64,000 nucleotides of DNA from an uncultured Idiomarina sp. (lineage in GTDB: Bacteria; Pseudomonadota; Gammaproteobacteria; Enterobacterales; Alteromonadaceae). The stretch is taken from assembly GCA_946885915.1 (NCBI GenBank), contig CAMPHF010000008.1, positions 62,001 through 126,000 of the forward strand, written 5' to 3'. Positions within the stretch are counted from its first letter, which is position 1, and each line of letters begins with the position of its first letter. This document shows positions 8,207-17,648 of the stretch, piece by piece. The translations under genes were made by a program, and so were the position numbers. The notes beneath the pieces were generated by a model. The model did no database searches. It was given only the letters and a program-made list of their open reading frames with translations, and was not told where the DNA came from.

Positions 8207-8944
8207 ATGCGAGTTCCCAGAATTTTTCACCCAACGAGTTTAGCGGCTGAAACCACCGTTGCCCTTACCGACGAAGCTGCGCAGCACGTTGGCAAAGTAT
8301 TACGCATGCAAGTTGGCCAAGCCGTCGTGTTATTTAATGGCGACGGCTACGACTATGCAGCAGATATTGTTGATGTCGCCAAGCGCGAGGTGCAGGTACA
8401 GATTAACGCCAAGTTACCGAACCAAACCGAGTCACGTCTGCGTATACATTTGGGGCAAGGTATTTCACGCGGCGACCGCATGGATTTTGTATTGCAAAAA
8501 TCGGTAGAGCTTGGGGTGGCCAGCATTACCCCATTATTTACCGAGCGCTGCGGCGTGAAGCTTACGGGCGAGCGCTTAGAGAAAAAGCGCCAACAATGGC
8601 AAAAAATTGTGAATAGCGCTTGTGAGCAATCGGGCCGCGCGGTGGTGCCTGAAGTTTGTGCGCCGCAAGCCTTAACCGATTGGTTAGCGCAACAACCAAC
8701 AGCATCTGTGTGCGTGACGCTTGACCCCCGCGCGCCCCGAGCCCTGCGCGAACTGCCATTAAGTTCGCAGCAAGCCGTTACTTTGCTGATTGGCCCCGAA
8801 GGTGGGCTGAGCGAGCAAGAGATTCAACAAGCTGGGGTGGCAGAGTTTACCCCTGTGCGACTGGGCCCCCGCGTGCTGCGAACTGAAACCGCCGCGTTAA
8901 CCGCCTTGGCGGTCTTACAATATGAATTTGGTGATTTAAGTTAA
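8207..8944 (+). CDS. rsmE: 16S rRNA (uracil(1498)-N(3))-methyltransferase
   Basis: A 245-residue SPOUT-class methyltransferase that methylates N3 of U1498 in 16S rRNA using S-adenosylmethionine. The N-terminal PUA-like domain begins RVPRIFHP. The C-terminal knotted domain carries GPEGGLSEQE (near residue 197) and LGPRVLRTETAAL, which bind the cofactor. The length equals that of E. coli RsmE (243) within two residues. The ATG has AAGGA nine to ten bases upstream. gshB follows after 57 bases on the same strand, the order found in many gammaproteobacteria, so the two are probably co-transcribed up to the terminator at 9972-10003. Confidence 0.97.
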   Translation: MRVPRIFHPTSLAAETTVALTDEAAQHVGKVLRMQVGQAVVLFNGDGYDYAADIVDVAKREVQVQINAKLPNQTESRLRIHLGQGISRGDRMDFVLQKSVELGVASITPLFTERCGVKLTGERLEKKRQQWQKIVNSACEQSGRAVVPEVCAPQALTDWLAQQPTASVCVTLDPRAPRALRELPLSSQQAVTLLIGPEGGLSEQEIQQAGVAEFTPVRLGPRVLRTETAALTALAVLQYEFGDLS

Positions 8945-9001
8945 CCGCCGTGGTGGTGGCTGCAAGCGTCAACCCTATTAAAACTGAGCGAGGATATAGC
9001 A

Positions 9002-9949
9002 ATGAAATTAGCCATGATCATGGACCCCATCGCGACCGTAAAAACCCATAAAGATACGAGTTTTAGATTGTTGTTAGAGGCTCAAGCCCGCGGTTACGAG
9101 CTGTTTTACTTAGAAATGGCTGATTTATCTATTGTGCACGGCGAGCCGATGGCCAATGCCCGTACGGTGAAAGTGGTCGATACCCCGACCGATTTTTACC
9201 AGCTGGGTGAGGTGCAGGAAGTCAGTTTGGCGAGTTTCGACGTGATCATGATGCGCAAAGATCCGCCCTTTGATACCGAATATGTGTATGCCACTTACAT
9301 GCTGGAATTGGCTGAGGAGCGCGGTGCGGTGGTGGTGAACAAGCCCCAAAGCCTGCGTGATTGCAACGAAAAGCTATTTACCTCTTGGTTTGCCGAACAT
9401 ATTCCGCCTACCATCGTAACTCGGCGCGCGGACCAAATTCGGGCCTTTCATCAAACCCATCAAGACATCATTTTGAAGCCTCTCGATGGCATGGGCGGCG
9501 CCTCTATTTTCCGAGTAACCGCGGATGGCAATAACCTTGGCGTGATTATTGAAACGCTCACCGAGCATGGTAGCCGCTATGCGATGGTGCAACGCTACCT
9601 GCCAGCCATTAAAGACGGCGATAAGCGCATTATTATGATTGATGGCGAGGCGATGCCCTACAGTTTGGCGCGAATCCCATCGGCAGGTGAAACCCGCGGT
9701 AACCTTGCGGCGGGTGGCAGTGGCCGGCCACAGCCCTTAAGCGAGAGCGACTGGGCATTGGCAAAAGCGGTGGGGCCAGAGCTGAAAAAACGCGGCTTGT
9801 TGTTAGTCGGCTTAGACGTAATTGGCGACCGGATTACCGAAATTAATGTCACTAGCCCAACTTGCATGCGCGAAATTGAAGCCGCCTTTGATATCAATAT
9901 TGCGGCCAAATTATTCGAAGCTATTGAGGCACGCTTGCCTAAGGCATAA
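9002..9949 (+). CDS. gshB: glutathione synthetase
   Basis: A 315-residue ATP-grasp ligase that joins gamma-glutamylcysteine and glycine to make glutathione in the cytosol. The N-terminus KLAMIMDPIATVKTHKDTSF is diagnostic. ATP-grasp elements include ILKPLDGMGGASIF (about 157-170), and the C-terminus has TEINVTSPTCMREIE. The length is that of the E. coli enzyme (316). The start at 9002 has GAGCGAGGA upstream. It follows rsmE, and a strong stem-loop terminator lies 22 bases beyond its stop codon. Confidence 0.98.
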   Translation: MKLAMIMDPIATVKTHKDTSFRLLLEAQARGYELFYLEMADLSIVHGEPMANARTVKVVDTPTDFYQLGEVQEVSLASFDVIMMRKDPPFDTEYVYATYMLELAEERGAVVVNKPQSLRDCNEKLFTSWFAEHIPPTIVTRRADQIRAFHQTHQDIILKPLDGMGGASIFRVTADGNNLGVIIETLTEHGSRYAMVQRYLPAIKDGDKRIIMIDGEAMPYSLARIPSAGETRGNLAAGGSGRPQPLSESDWALAKAVGPELKKRGLLLVGLDVIGDRITEINVTSPTCMREIEAAFDINIAAKLFEAIEARLPKA

Positions 9950-9971
9950 GTGTTAGCCGTCTAGCCCACCG

Positions 9972-10003
9972 AGTCAGCGTGAATTTTTTCATTCACGCTG
10001 ACT
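9972..10003 (+). terminator. intrinsic terminator after gshB
   Basis: A 13-base perfect stem (AGTCAGCGTGAAT at 9972-9984, ATTCACGCTGACT at 9991-10003) with a 6-base T-rich loop, followed by TTAAATA. It lies 22 bases past the gshB stop and before yqgE, and ends the rsmE-gshB unit. Confidence 0.75.
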
Positions 10004-10085
10004 TTAAATAGCGGCCATGCAACCTCATATCCGAATTAGCGTCTAAGCTATCATTATGATCCTAGTAGAGTCGTCGGGAGTCCAA

Positions 10086-10652
10086 ATGGAAAGTTTATCG
10101 AGTTTGCAGAACCATTTTCTGATCGCCATGCCCAGTTTGGATGATCCCCTGTTCAAACGCACGGTCACTTATATTTGTGAGCATAATCAGGACGGCGCAA
10201 TGGGTTTGATCATCAATCAACCCGTTGATTTAACCGTAAATGCGTTGCTCGAACAGCTTGAAATTGTGGTGCCAACATCACGCCCAGCACTGACCGGGCC
10301 GGTATTTGCTGGCGGGCCCGTTGCCCGTGACCGCGGCTTTGTGCTGCACCATCCGCAAGATGTGTGGCGCAGTAGCCTGCAGCTTAGCGACGACATTATG
10401 ATCACCACCTCAAAAGATATTTTAGAGCAACTAGGTACTGATGCCGCCCCGGATAAATTTCTGCTCACTTTAGGCTATGCCGGTTGGGAAGCTGGACAGC
10501 TGGAGCGTGAGCTTGCCGAAAATAGCTGGCTCACCATTCCCGCAGATGCTGACATTATGTTTAACACCCCAGTGCAAGAGCGCTGGCAAAAGGCCACCGA
10601 AAAGCTTGGTATTGATATTTGGCAACTTGGCCCGGATGTTGGGCACGCATGA
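10086..10652 (+). CDS. yqgE: YqgE/UPF0301 family protein
   Basis: A 188-residue protein of the YqgE family, similar to E. coli YqgE (187 residues). Typical features are [26 protein letters not shown] near the N-terminus (shown here only as the family hallmark region), GLIINQP, and [16 protein letters not shown]. The ATG at 10086, with GGGAGT nine bases upstream, gives the family N-terminus; an ORF opening at 10056 would add ten unconserved residues. The biochemical function of the family is unknown. Its last bases overlap the ruvX start (ATGA), so the two are translationally coupled, as in most gammaproteobacteria. Confidence 0.93.
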   Translation: MESLSSLQNHFLIAMPSLDDPLFKRTVTYICEHNQDGAMGLIINQPVDLTVNALLEQLEIVVPTSRPALTGPVFAGGPVARDRGFVLHHPQDVWRSSLQLSDDIMITTSKDILEQLGTDAAPDKFLLTLGYAGWEAGQLERELAENSWLTIPADADIMFNTPVQERWQKATEKLGIDIWQLGPDVGHA

Positions 10653-11068
10653 GTACACTGCTCGGCTTTGACTTTGGTACCAAAAGTATTGGCGTTGCCG
10701 TTGGCCAAACCATTACCGCGCATGCGCAACCGTTAGCTGCCCTGGCCGCGAAAGATGGGCAACCACAATGGTCATTAGTTGAGCAACTGGTCAAAACCTG
10801 GCAGCCCGATTATTTGGTGGTGGGATTACCCCTTAATATGGATGGCACCGAACAACCACTCACGCAATTAGCGCGTAAATTTGGCCAACGCTTGCATGGC
10901 CGGTTTGGCTTACCAGTGCAGTATCAAGACGAGCGGCTGACCACTACCGCGGCGCGCGAGGCGCTGTTTGCGGAAGGCGGGTATCGCAACTTAACGAAAG
11001 GCCAAGTCGATAGCGCGGCTGCCCAACTCATTTTAGCCGACCATCTGCGCGCGATTGACGTCAGCTAG
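10649..11068 (+). CDS. ruvX: YqgF/RuvX family RNase H-fold nuclease
   Basis: A 139-residue RNase H-like protein. [14 protein letters not shown] at the N-terminus holds the first catalytic aspartate, [15 protein letters not shown] the middle motif, and [11 protein letters not shown] plus [13 protein letters not shown] the remaining acidic residues. In E. coli this family is linked to processing the 5' end of pre-16S rRNA and has also been proposed as a Holliday-junction resolvase. The start at 10649 overlaps the yqgE stop by four bases; an ORF opening at 10619 would add an extension not found in the family. A strong promoter for the next genes begins in the base after the stop codon. Confidence 0.95.
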   Translation: MSTLLGFDFGTKSIGVAVGQTITAHAQPLAALAAKDGQPQWSLVEQLVKTWQPDYLVVGLPLNMDGTEQPLTQLARKFGQRLHGRFGLPVQYQDERLTTTAAREALFAEGGYRNLTKGQVDSAAAQLILADHLRAIDVS

Positions 11069-11097
11069 TTGGCGAGATGGGAAAGTAAAGGTATAGT
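11069..11097 (+). promoter_or_regulatory. sigma-70 promoter for the 11136-12378 gene pair
   Basis: TTGGCG (11069-11074) and TATAGT (11092-11097) are spaced by 17 bases and match the consensus at 4 and 5 of 6 positions. The -35 box begins immediately after the ruvX stop. Transcription would start near 11104, about 30 bases before the TTG start codon at 11136. Confidence 0.55.
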
Positions 11098-11135
11098 AAG
11101 GCGGATATTTCAACAGCCAGCACGAGGAACTGACT

Positions 11136-11426
11136 TTGTTTGGAAGTGAAGAGCCGTATACCCTAACGGGCAACACCATTACCCTAAAAGACGAATCACG
11201 TCAGCTACTATTGGTGACTAATGACCGTTACCCAAACATTCTCGTAAGTCGCTATGGGGTTGAACTCACCGACTGGGAGCCTATTCGTCGTCCTGGCGTA
11301 AAGAACATTTCATTACAAGAATTGTTCAAGCGCGAAAAGACCTACTTTTTTGTCCGCGCTGGCGGTACAGAATACCAAATCGACCTGAAGTTCACTGAAA
11401 ATCCAGTGACTGAAGTGAAGTTCTAA
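11136..11426 (+). CDS. small protein of unknown function with a TTG start
   Basis: A 96-residue soluble protein that I do not recognise. It contains no methionine after the initiator and no ATG or GTG start is available in frame. The TTG at 11136 is preceded by GAGG with an eight-base spacer, so TTG initiation is well supported. The sequence alternates short hydrophobic strands with charged turns, suggesting a small beta-rich fold (for example DRYPNILVSRYGVEL, KTYFFVRAGGTEYQIDL). There is no signal peptide or membrane segment. A promoter lies directly upstream and a secreted transglutaminase-like protein starts four bases after its stop, so the two probably form an operon. Codon use looks like that of the neighbours. 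Confidence 0.7.
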   Translation: MFGSEEPYTLTGNTITLKDESRQLLLVTNDRYPNILVSRYGVELTDWEPIRRPGVKNISLQELFKREKTYFFVRAGGTEYQIDLKFTENPVTEVKF

Positions 11427-11430
11427 AGCC

Positions 11431-12378
11431 ATGCGACCAATAACCACGGCTGCCTGGCTGTTGTTTGTTGGTTGCAGTCTTTTGAGTGCGCCAATCCTTG
11501 CCGAAACGCGGTTAACCCGCGAGCGTAACGGCGACCATTACCAATTCCAATATGCCTGGCAAACGCCCACTGGTGCTGCTTATGAAATTACCATGGCGCA
11601 AGACATTGAAGCTATTCACCAATCTTTCCGTAAATACCGTGGTTATGAGCTAGAACGCGCCAATCGGGAGCTGCGCTATCGTTTATTACGCTATGCCAAG
11701 CAGCAAGGCTGGCGCGGCGTTGAGGTAACCTTGAGTGCGCGTGAACAGCAGTTGGATATTGTGCGCCGAGGGCGGCGAGCGAGTGACGCAGTGTTAGTTG
11801 ATATGCATGCTGCATACGAGCGTTTGTTCAATGAGTATTTAACTGAGCATTACTACAATCGCATCACCGGGGTGGGTGGCCAAACCGGTATTAAACCCGA
11901 CCATATTGCTATTGCCGAAGCGTCTAGCAACATTATTTTGCCGCTCGCTGATGCGTTTCGCGCAGTGCTTGGCGAAAACACTCAACGCACATATTTAGAA
12001 GCTGTTTTAAGCTTTATGCAAGGTATTCCCTATCAGGATTTGGCCGACCGGCTCGAAAGCGCAGGTGCTGGCTTCAATCCGCCCGCCCGTTTACTGCTTG
12101 AACATCAGGGCGATTGCGACAGCAAAGTAACCTTAATGGGGGCGTTACTACGTGAATTGATGCCCGACGTACCTGTGTATGCGGTGTATGTGCCCAATCA
12201 TGCGTTTTTAGCCCTGCGAATGAGCCAACGGGATGGCGAACAGAGCATTATGATCAATGACCAAAGCTTATTAGTGGTAGAGCCAACCGGGCCGGCATTG
12301 CTGAAAATTGGTGAGCTTGGTGAGACCGCTGCTCGCTATGTGAGCAGCGGCCAATACACGACTGAGCGGTTTCGCTAA
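11431..12378 (+). CDS. secreted transglutaminase-like (papain-fold) protein
   Basis: A 315-residue protein with a clear signal peptide (MRPITTAAWLLFVGCSLLSA, cleavage near LAE). The second half carries a transglutaminase-like catalytic arrangement: Cys229 in QGDCDSKV, His257 in PNHAFLAL, and an acidic third residue, either Asp277 or Glu284 (VVEPTG). Bacterial secreted members of this superfamily are usually cysteine peptidases or act on surface proteins or peptidoglycan. The region before it, about residues 100-200, looks helical and polar. It lies four bases after the 96-residue unknown gene and converges on the phoH-like gene 14 bases beyond. The fold call is reasonable; the substrate is unknown. 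Confidence 0.7.
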   Translation: MRPITTAAWLLFVGCSLLSAPILAETRLTRERNGDHYQFQYAWQTPTGAAYEITMAQDIEAIHQSFRKYRGYELERANRELRYRLLRYAKQQGWRGVEVTLSAREQQLDIVRRGRRASDAVLVDMHAAYERLFNEYLTEHYYNRITGVGGQTGIKPDHIAIAEASSNIILPLADAFRAVLGENTQRTYLEAVLSFMQGIPYQDLADRLESAGAGFNPPARLLLEHQGDCDSKVTLMGALLRELMPDVPVYAVYVPNHAFLALRMSQRDGEQSIMINDQSLLVVEPTGPALLKIGELGETAARYVSSGQYTTERFR

Positions 12379-12392
12379 ACGCGACTACCGAG

Positions 12393-13856
12393 TTAGAGGT
12401 TTTCTTCGGCGTATTGCGCCAAATTACTTCGCACTACGCCATTCAAGTTCACCGTAGCACTGCCCGGATAATCTTTAAAACGCTCCACAATATAAGTAAG
12501 CCCCGAGGTAACTGCGGTTAAGTAGTAGCTATCAATTTGCGCCAAGTTACCCGAACAAATGATTTTGGTGCCGGTACCACAGCGGGTAATAATGGTTTTT
12601 AATTGTGACGCAGTCAGGTTTTGCGCTTCGTCCAAAATAACAATGGCGTTCTGAATACTGCGCCCGCGCATGAAGTTAAGCGATTTCAACTGAATATTGG
12701 CTTTTTTCATGATGAAGTTCAGGCTTGATTCCATACTTTCATCATTTTTATGAAGCACCTCTAAACTATCGGTAATTGCCGCCAACCAAGGCGCCATTTT
12801 CTCTTCTTCGGTGCCCGGTAAATAGCCAATAGACTCGGCAATTTCAGGTGTGTTTCGGGTCACGATTATTTTTTCGTAAATGCCTTGTTCAACCACCATT
12901 TCTAACGCTGCGGCTAGCGCCAGCAAAGTTTTACCGCTGCCGGCCGGCCCCGTTAAAATGACCAAATCAATGCTGGTATCCAACAGCGCATTCATCGCCA
13001 TCGCTTGATAAATGTTCTTCGGTTGCACGCCCCAGGCTTTATAACCCATCATGCGGTCATAGCCGAGGTCGAGTAAACGTACCGACTGGTCGTTGTAATC
13101 GACAACTTTACCGGCGAAGGTTTCATCTTCATCAATAATGTATTGGTTGCGAAATACGCTCGGCAGCGAACTGCGTGATACTTCATGCAGTGCATCACGC
13201 CCTTGCTGAATACTGGTGACTTCTCCCACATGATCCCAGAATTCGCCTTCGACCTCCAAAAAACCCTTACTTAAGAAGCGAATATCATCGATTAATTGGT
13301 CAGTGCGGTAGTCTTCAACATATTTAACACCCGCGCCTTTAGCCTTCAGACGCATATTGATGTCTTTGGTCACCAATACCACTTTGTGGCCGACATATTG
13401 TTTTTGTAGCGCTAACGCGGCCTGAATAATCCGATGGTCATTTTCAGTCAATGACAACGCCGATTCGGTTTGGCGCAGTTGATAATCGGGATAAATAGCC
13501 AAGGTGCCGGCGGCTTGCCGGTTACCTTCTAAACGATTGAGCGACACCCCCGCTAGAATCTGTTCCGGGGTAGCATCTTTAAGGGCATTTTCTAACGAGC
13601 GGATGGCAACTCGCGCATCACGACTGACATCTTTTTGGCGATCTTTAATGGCATCGAGTTCTTCGAGTACCACCATCGGGATCACCACATTGTGTTCGTC
13701 GAAATTCAAAAATGCGAGGGGTTCGTGAAGCAGTATATTGGTATCTAGAATGTAGAATTTAGTGAGTGTTGGGGTACTAGCTTTTTGCTTTTTGGTCATT
13801 TGACTGGCGTTGATGAGTGCGTGTTCGGTGACTTCAGCAGCAAGTTTATCCGGCAT
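12393..13856 (-). CDS. PIN domain-PhoH ATPase fusion (putative ribonuclease/RNA helicase)
   Basis: A 487-residue protein with an N-terminal PIN nuclease domain (FYILDTNILLHEP at about residues 34-46 holds the first catalytic aspartate; VTKDINMRLKAK is further on) and a C-terminal PhoH ATPase. The Walker A is GPAGSGKTLLALA (about 304-316), and the Walker B is NAIVILDEAQN. Proteins of this PIN-PhoH type are thought to be ATP-dependent RNA-unwinding ribonucleases, and are distinct from the shorter YbeZ/PhoH. The ATG at 13856 has ACGAGG eight bases upstream. It is transcribed divergently from rapA across a 192-base region and appears monocistronic. E. coli calls the nearest single-domain relative phoH, so I give no symbol. 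Confidence 0.9.
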   Translation of the reverse strand: MPDKLAAEVTEHALINASQMTKKQKASTPTLTKFYILDTNILLHEPLAFLNFDEHNVVIPMVVLEELDAIKDRQKDVSRDARVAIRSLENALKDATPEQILAGVSLNRLEGNRQAAGTLAIYPDYQLRQTESALSLTENDHRIIQAALALQKQYVGHKVVLVTKDINMRLKAKGAGVKYVEDYRTDQLIDDIRFLSKGFLEVEGEFWDHVGEVTSIQQGRDALHEVSRSSLPSVFRNQYIIDEDETFAGKVVDYNDQSVRLLDLGYDRMMGYKAWGVQPKNIYQAMAMNALLDTSIDLVILTGPAGSGKTLLALAAALEMVVEQGIYEKIIVTRNTPEIAESIGYLPGTEEEKMAPWLAAITDSLEVLHKNDESMESSLNFIMKKANIQLKSLNFMRGRSIQNAIVILDEAQNLTASQLKTIITRCGTGTKIICSGNLAQIDSYYLTAVTSGLTYIVERFKDYPGSATVNLNGVVRSNLAQYAEENL

Positions 13857-14048
13857 AGCGCAGCCTCGTTTTAATAGTAGATTATTATGGTAATTACTTG
13901 TCGTTCAACTGCACTTTTAGCGTAGCCTAGTTTTTGTGACATAGTGGTGACAGTTCGTCGATTTTTACAAAATATTTTTGGTCGCTAGCGTCTATGCTTG
14001 AGTTTCGCTAACATAGCGCCCCTTTGAAATAACGGTGTAACGAGCTAT

Positions 14049-16835
14049 ATGCAAACAAGTAGTCAGGCTGAATTTGCACTTGGCCAACGATGGTTGAGTG
14101 AAAGTGAGACGGAATTGGGGTTGGGCGTGATTACCCAACTCGACGGGCGGCGCATTGCCGTACTTTTCCCAGCGACCGAAGAGGTTCGCTACTATGCCAG
14201 CCATACTGCCCCCCTTGTTCGCTACCAATTACAGCCCGAAGAACGCGGGCTGCACGCCGATGGCTGGGCCTTTGTGGTTGAATCCAGCACTCTTGAGCAA
14301 GGCGTTTTAATCTATCGGGTTCGGCCTGAGCAACAGCCCGACCAAGTCAAATCGGTGGTAGAAACTCAATTAGCCCACCAAGTTGCCGCAGGCCAACCTT
14401 TAACTCGACTCATGGCCGGTAAAACTGATCATGTCGATATGTACCTGCTCCGCCGCGATGCCCAACAGCAATTGCAACGCTTACAGCAAAGCCCGGCAAG
14501 TGGCTTACTGGGCGCTCGCGTACAGTGGTTGCCGCATCAGCTTTATGTGGCAAATGAAGTCGCCAATCGCTACCAGCCACGGGTGTTACTGGCAGATGAA
14601 GTTGGGCTTGGTAAAACCATTGAAGCCGGCCTGATTATGCAGCGGCGCATCCTCAGCGGGCGCGCCAAACGCGTCTTGGTGGTAGTGCCCGAAGCGCTCA
14701 CCCATCAGTGGCTAGTAGAACTGCAACGGCGTTTCTTTCTGAGCTTTAGCTGGTTTGATGAAGAACGCTGCGAACAGGCCGTAGAAAGTGGCGCGACGTC
14801 GGAAACTGTATTTGATACCGAGCAGTTGATTCTGATCAGCCAAGATCTGCTTGCTGATCCGCGCTGGCAACCCGGCTTACAAGCCAGTGAATGGGATTTG
14901 TTGATCGTTGATGAGGCGCATCACTTAACCCCTGAAACTTCTGCATTTGCGACCATTAAAGCGCTTTGCGAGCATAGCTTTGGCTTGTTGCTGTTAACCG
15001 CTACGCCTGAACAAATTGGCGCCGAGGCACACTTTGAGCGTCTACGCCTGCTCGATCCGCAACGCTTTGCCGATTTTGAGCAGTTTCAGCAAGACCAAGC
15101 ACGTTACACTCAGTGGGCTCCGCTTGCCCAAGCCTTGCATAGCGATGCAGCGCTCAGTGAGTCACAGCGCGAGGCGCTTGCCAGCCTTACAGACATACCA
15201 TTACCAAGCACCCCAAGCCGCGCCGAGCGTGACGCGGCCTTGAACGATTTATTAGATCGCTTTGGTACCGGCCGGGTGATGTTCCGCAATACGCGCCAGC
15301 ATGTGGGCGGCTTTGCCCAGCGGCAACTTGAAGTGTATCCGTTGGACCCGCTCACGAATACTGCGGACAGTGCAACTACGAGCTGGTGGCAAACCGACCC
15401 GCGCGTGCCATGGTTGTTGCAACAGCTCAAGCAACTGAAGCCGGCAAAGGCGGTGTTGATTTGCAGCAGTGCGATGATGGCCCAAGATTTAGCCGAAGCA
15501 TTGCGGGTGCAGGCGGGTATTCACGCGGCCCTGTTCCATGAGCACATGAGCCTGGTCGAGCGCGATCGGGCGGCGGCATTTTTTGCCAGCGATGAAGATG
15601 GTTCGCCACTATTGATTTGCTCAGAGATCGGCAGTGAAGGACGTAATTTCCAATTCGTTCAGCATTTGATTTTGTTTGACCTACCCCAGCACCCAGATTT
15701 ACTCGAACAGCGCATTGGTCGCCTCGACCGCATTGGCCAAGCTGCACAAATTACTATTCATGTGCCGGTTTGCGCGGGCAGCGACGCCGCAGTGCTGCTG
15801 CCGTGGTACCACGAGGGCATGCAAGCCTTTGCCGCGCCCAATGCCTGTGGCCATCAGCTTTACCATGAGTTACAAGCTGAACTAGTGGCAGCGTTTGCCG
15901 ATCCAGCAACACAGTTAGCGCCCTTGGTAGACAAAACGCGCCAGCGTGCTGCTGAGATTCGTCAACAACTCGCCGCTGGTCACGACATTTTGCAGGCTCT
16001 AAGTGCCTGTCGCCCAGCCGTGGCCGCGCAGCTATTAACCCAAGTACAAGCAGCCGAACAAGCCAGCGCATTAAGCGATTTCTTAACGCGTTTTTGTGAG
16101 CGATTTGGGGTTGAGCTGGAAGCCTTAAGCGAGGCGATTTACTGGTTGCGGCCGGGTGACCATATGCGCGTCCCGAGTTTAGCGGGCTTGCCCGACGAGG
16201 GCATGCAAGTCAGTTGCGATCGGCAGGTGGCCATGGCTCGCGAAGATGTGGCTTTGTTAAGCTGGGATCACCCATTTATTCGGGGGGCGCTTGAGCTGCT
16301 TAGTTCAGAAAGCTTTGGCAGCACCTGTTTGGTCACCCTGAATAATCACAAACTACCGGCTGGCGCATGGTTTGTTGAAATGTATTTCCGCAGTGATGTG
16401 ACCGCCCCAGCCAAATGGGTTGCAGATGATTTTTATCCGCCACAACGCTATCGGGTGCTGCTCGACAGTCAGGGCCGCGAGTTAACCGACAAAGTGCCGG
16501 GGAGTTTGTTTGATCAGCAGGGCCAAGTGGTGGAGAAAAAACTGGCGCGGCAATTGTTACAACAATTACGCCATGCCGTACAACAGCGGCTGACCGATGC
16601 CTGGCCGCTGGCCGAGCGTGCGCAACAAGATTCGGTTGCGACGGCCAAGCAAGTGGTTGAGCAAACCTTGGCACAAACGCGGACGCGACTGCAGGCGTTG
16701 GCCGCGAAAAACCCGCTGGTGGATAGCGCCGAAATTGCGGCTGTGGATGCCCGCGAACAAGCGTTGTTGAGTGCGCTCAGACAAGCTCAGTTAAGCCTTG
16801 ATGCGGTGCGGATTGTTGTGAATGCACCACAGTAG
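14049..16835 (+). CDS. rapA: RNA polymerase-associated protein RapA (SWI2/SNF2 ATPase)
   Basis: A 928-residue Swi2/Snf2 ATPase, slightly shorter than E. coli RapA (968). RapA binds RNA polymerase core and uses ATP hydrolysis to recycle stalled or post-termination enzyme. The N-terminal Tudor-like region (about 1-110) begins FALGQRWLSESE. Helicase motifs follow: LLADEVGLGKTIEAGLI (about 178-194), LIVDEAHHL, LLLTATPEQ, then in lobe 2 CSEIGSEGRNFQF and QRIGRLDRIGQ. The long C-terminal domain is typical of RapA and absent from other Snf2 proteins. The ATG at 14049 has ACGAG a few bases upstream. rluA follows after 15 bases, the pair order seen in enterobacteria. Confidence 0.97.
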   Translation: MQTSSQAEFALGQRWLSESETELGLGVITQLDGRRIAVLFPATEEVRYYASHTAPLVRYQLQPEERGLHADGWAFVVESSTLEQGVLIYRVRPEQQPDQVKSVVETQLAHQVAAGQPLTRLMAGKTDHVDMYLLRRDAQQQLQRLQQSPASGLLGARVQWLPHQLYVANEVANRYQPRVLLADEVGLGKTIEAGLIMQRRILSGRAKRVLVVVPEALTHQWLVELQRRFFLSFSWFDEERCEQAVESGATSETVFDTEQLILISQDLLADPRWQPGLQASEWDLLIVDEAHHLTPETSAFATIKALCEHSFGLLLLTATPEQIGAEAHFERLRLLDPQRFADFEQFQQDQARYTQWAPLAQALHSDAALSESQREALASLTDIPLPSTPSRAERDAALNDLLDRFGTGRVMFRNTRQHVGGFAQRQLEVYPLDPLTNTADSATTSWWQTDPRVPWLLQQLKQLKPAKAVLICSSAMMAQDLAEALRVQAGIHAALFHEHMSLVERDRAAAFFASDEDGSPLLICSEIGSEGRNFQFVQHLILFDLPQHPDLLEQRIGRLDRIGQAAQITIHVPVCAGSDAAVLLPWYHEGMQAFAAPNACGHQLYHELQAELVAAFADPATQLAPLVDKTRQRAAEIRQQLAAGHDILQALSACRPAVAAQLLTQVQAAEQASALSDFLTRFCERFGVELEALSEAIYWLRPGDHMRVPSLAGLPDEGMQVSCDRQVAMAREDVALLSWDHPFIRGALELLSSESFGSTCLVTLNNHKLPAGAWFVEMYFRSDVTAPAKWVADDFYPPQRYRVLLDSQGRELTDKVPGSLFDQQGQVVEKKLARQLLQQLRHAVQQRLTDAWPLAERAQQDSVATAKQVVEQTLAQTRTRLQALAAKNPLVDSAEIAAVDAREQALLSALRQAQLSLDAVRIVVNAPQ

Positions 16836-16850
16836 CAGCGAGCAGACGGC

Positions 16851-17507
16851 GTGACCTTAAGCCACTATCAACCGCCACGTGAACCTTTTCTGCAGTTGCT
16901 TTATGCCGATGCAGATATAGCCGTGGTCAACAAACCAAGCGGACTGCTGAGTGTGCCGGGTAAAGACCCTGCTCATCGTGATTCGGCCTGGACTCGGCTG
17001 CGCTACGTCTACCCCGATGCGCGCATTGTGCACCGGCTGGATATGGCGACCTCGGGCATTATCTTGTTCGGCTTACACAAACAGGCACAAGCCCATTTAC
17101 AGCGCCAGTTTGAACGCCGGGTGGTGACGAAACAGTACGTCGCTATCGTATGGGGCAAACTGCCAGCTGAGCATGGCTTTATTGACCTTCCACTGCGCTG
17201 TGACTGGCCCAATCGGCCACGCCAAATGGTGTGCTATGAACATGGCCGCCATGCCCAAACCTTTTACCAAGTCGAGCAACAGCAAGGCCCGCAAACGCGG
17301 GTAACTTTGTATCCCCACACCGGTCGATCGCACCAATTGCGAGTACACATGCAAATGCTTGGTACTCCTATTGTCGGCGATAAATTTTATGCCAGCGCTG
17401 AGGCTTTTGCGGCGGCACCACGGTTGTTGCTGCATGCGGAAGCTTTAAGTTGCTATCACCCCAATGATCAGCGCCGGCTGAGCTTTGTTTGTCCGGCGGA
17501 TTTTTAG
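16851..17507 (+). CDS. rluA: dual-specificity 23S rRNA/tRNA pseudouridine synthase RluA
   Basis: A 218-residue pseudouridine synthase of the RluA family without an S4 domain, matching E. coli RluA (219), which modifies U746 of 23S rRNA and U32 of several tRNAs. The catalytic aspartate is in RIVHRLDMATSGI (about residues 58-70). The second signature is PHTGRSHQLRVHM. The substrate loop is KPSGLLSVPGKDP. The start is GTG at 16851, giving the family N-terminus; no ATG is available near it and its Shine-Dalgarno (AGCAGACGG) is weak, suggesting coupling to rapA 15 bases upstream. Confidence 0.95.
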   Translation: MTLSHYQPPREPFLQLLYADADIAVVNKPSGLLSVPGKDPAHRDSAWTRLRYVYPDARIVHRLDMATSGIILFGLHKQAQAHLQRQFERRVVTKQYVAIVWGKLPAEHGFIDLPLRCDWPNRPRQMVCYEHGRHAQTFYQVEQQQGPQTRVTLYPHTGRSHQLRVHMQMLGTPIVGDKFYASAEAFAAAPRLLLHAEALSCYHPNDQRRLSFVCPADF

Positions 17508-17648
17508 CAAGCCGCTTTCACCTTTCCCAGTAACAAGGTTAAAGCCACAGCAAACCGCGCCGATATAAAACTATCTATTTGATTGCGGATATCGCGGTTG
17601 CCCCACATGAGCATTGCTACTGCCAACTTACCTACCTGCAGGCGCGCT

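Noticed and set aside
17553..17599. Imperfect inverted repeat AACCGCG/CGCGGTT between rluA and the DUF3530 gene
   Set aside because: Interrupted by a bulge with a 20-base loop and no T-run; not distinguishable from chance.
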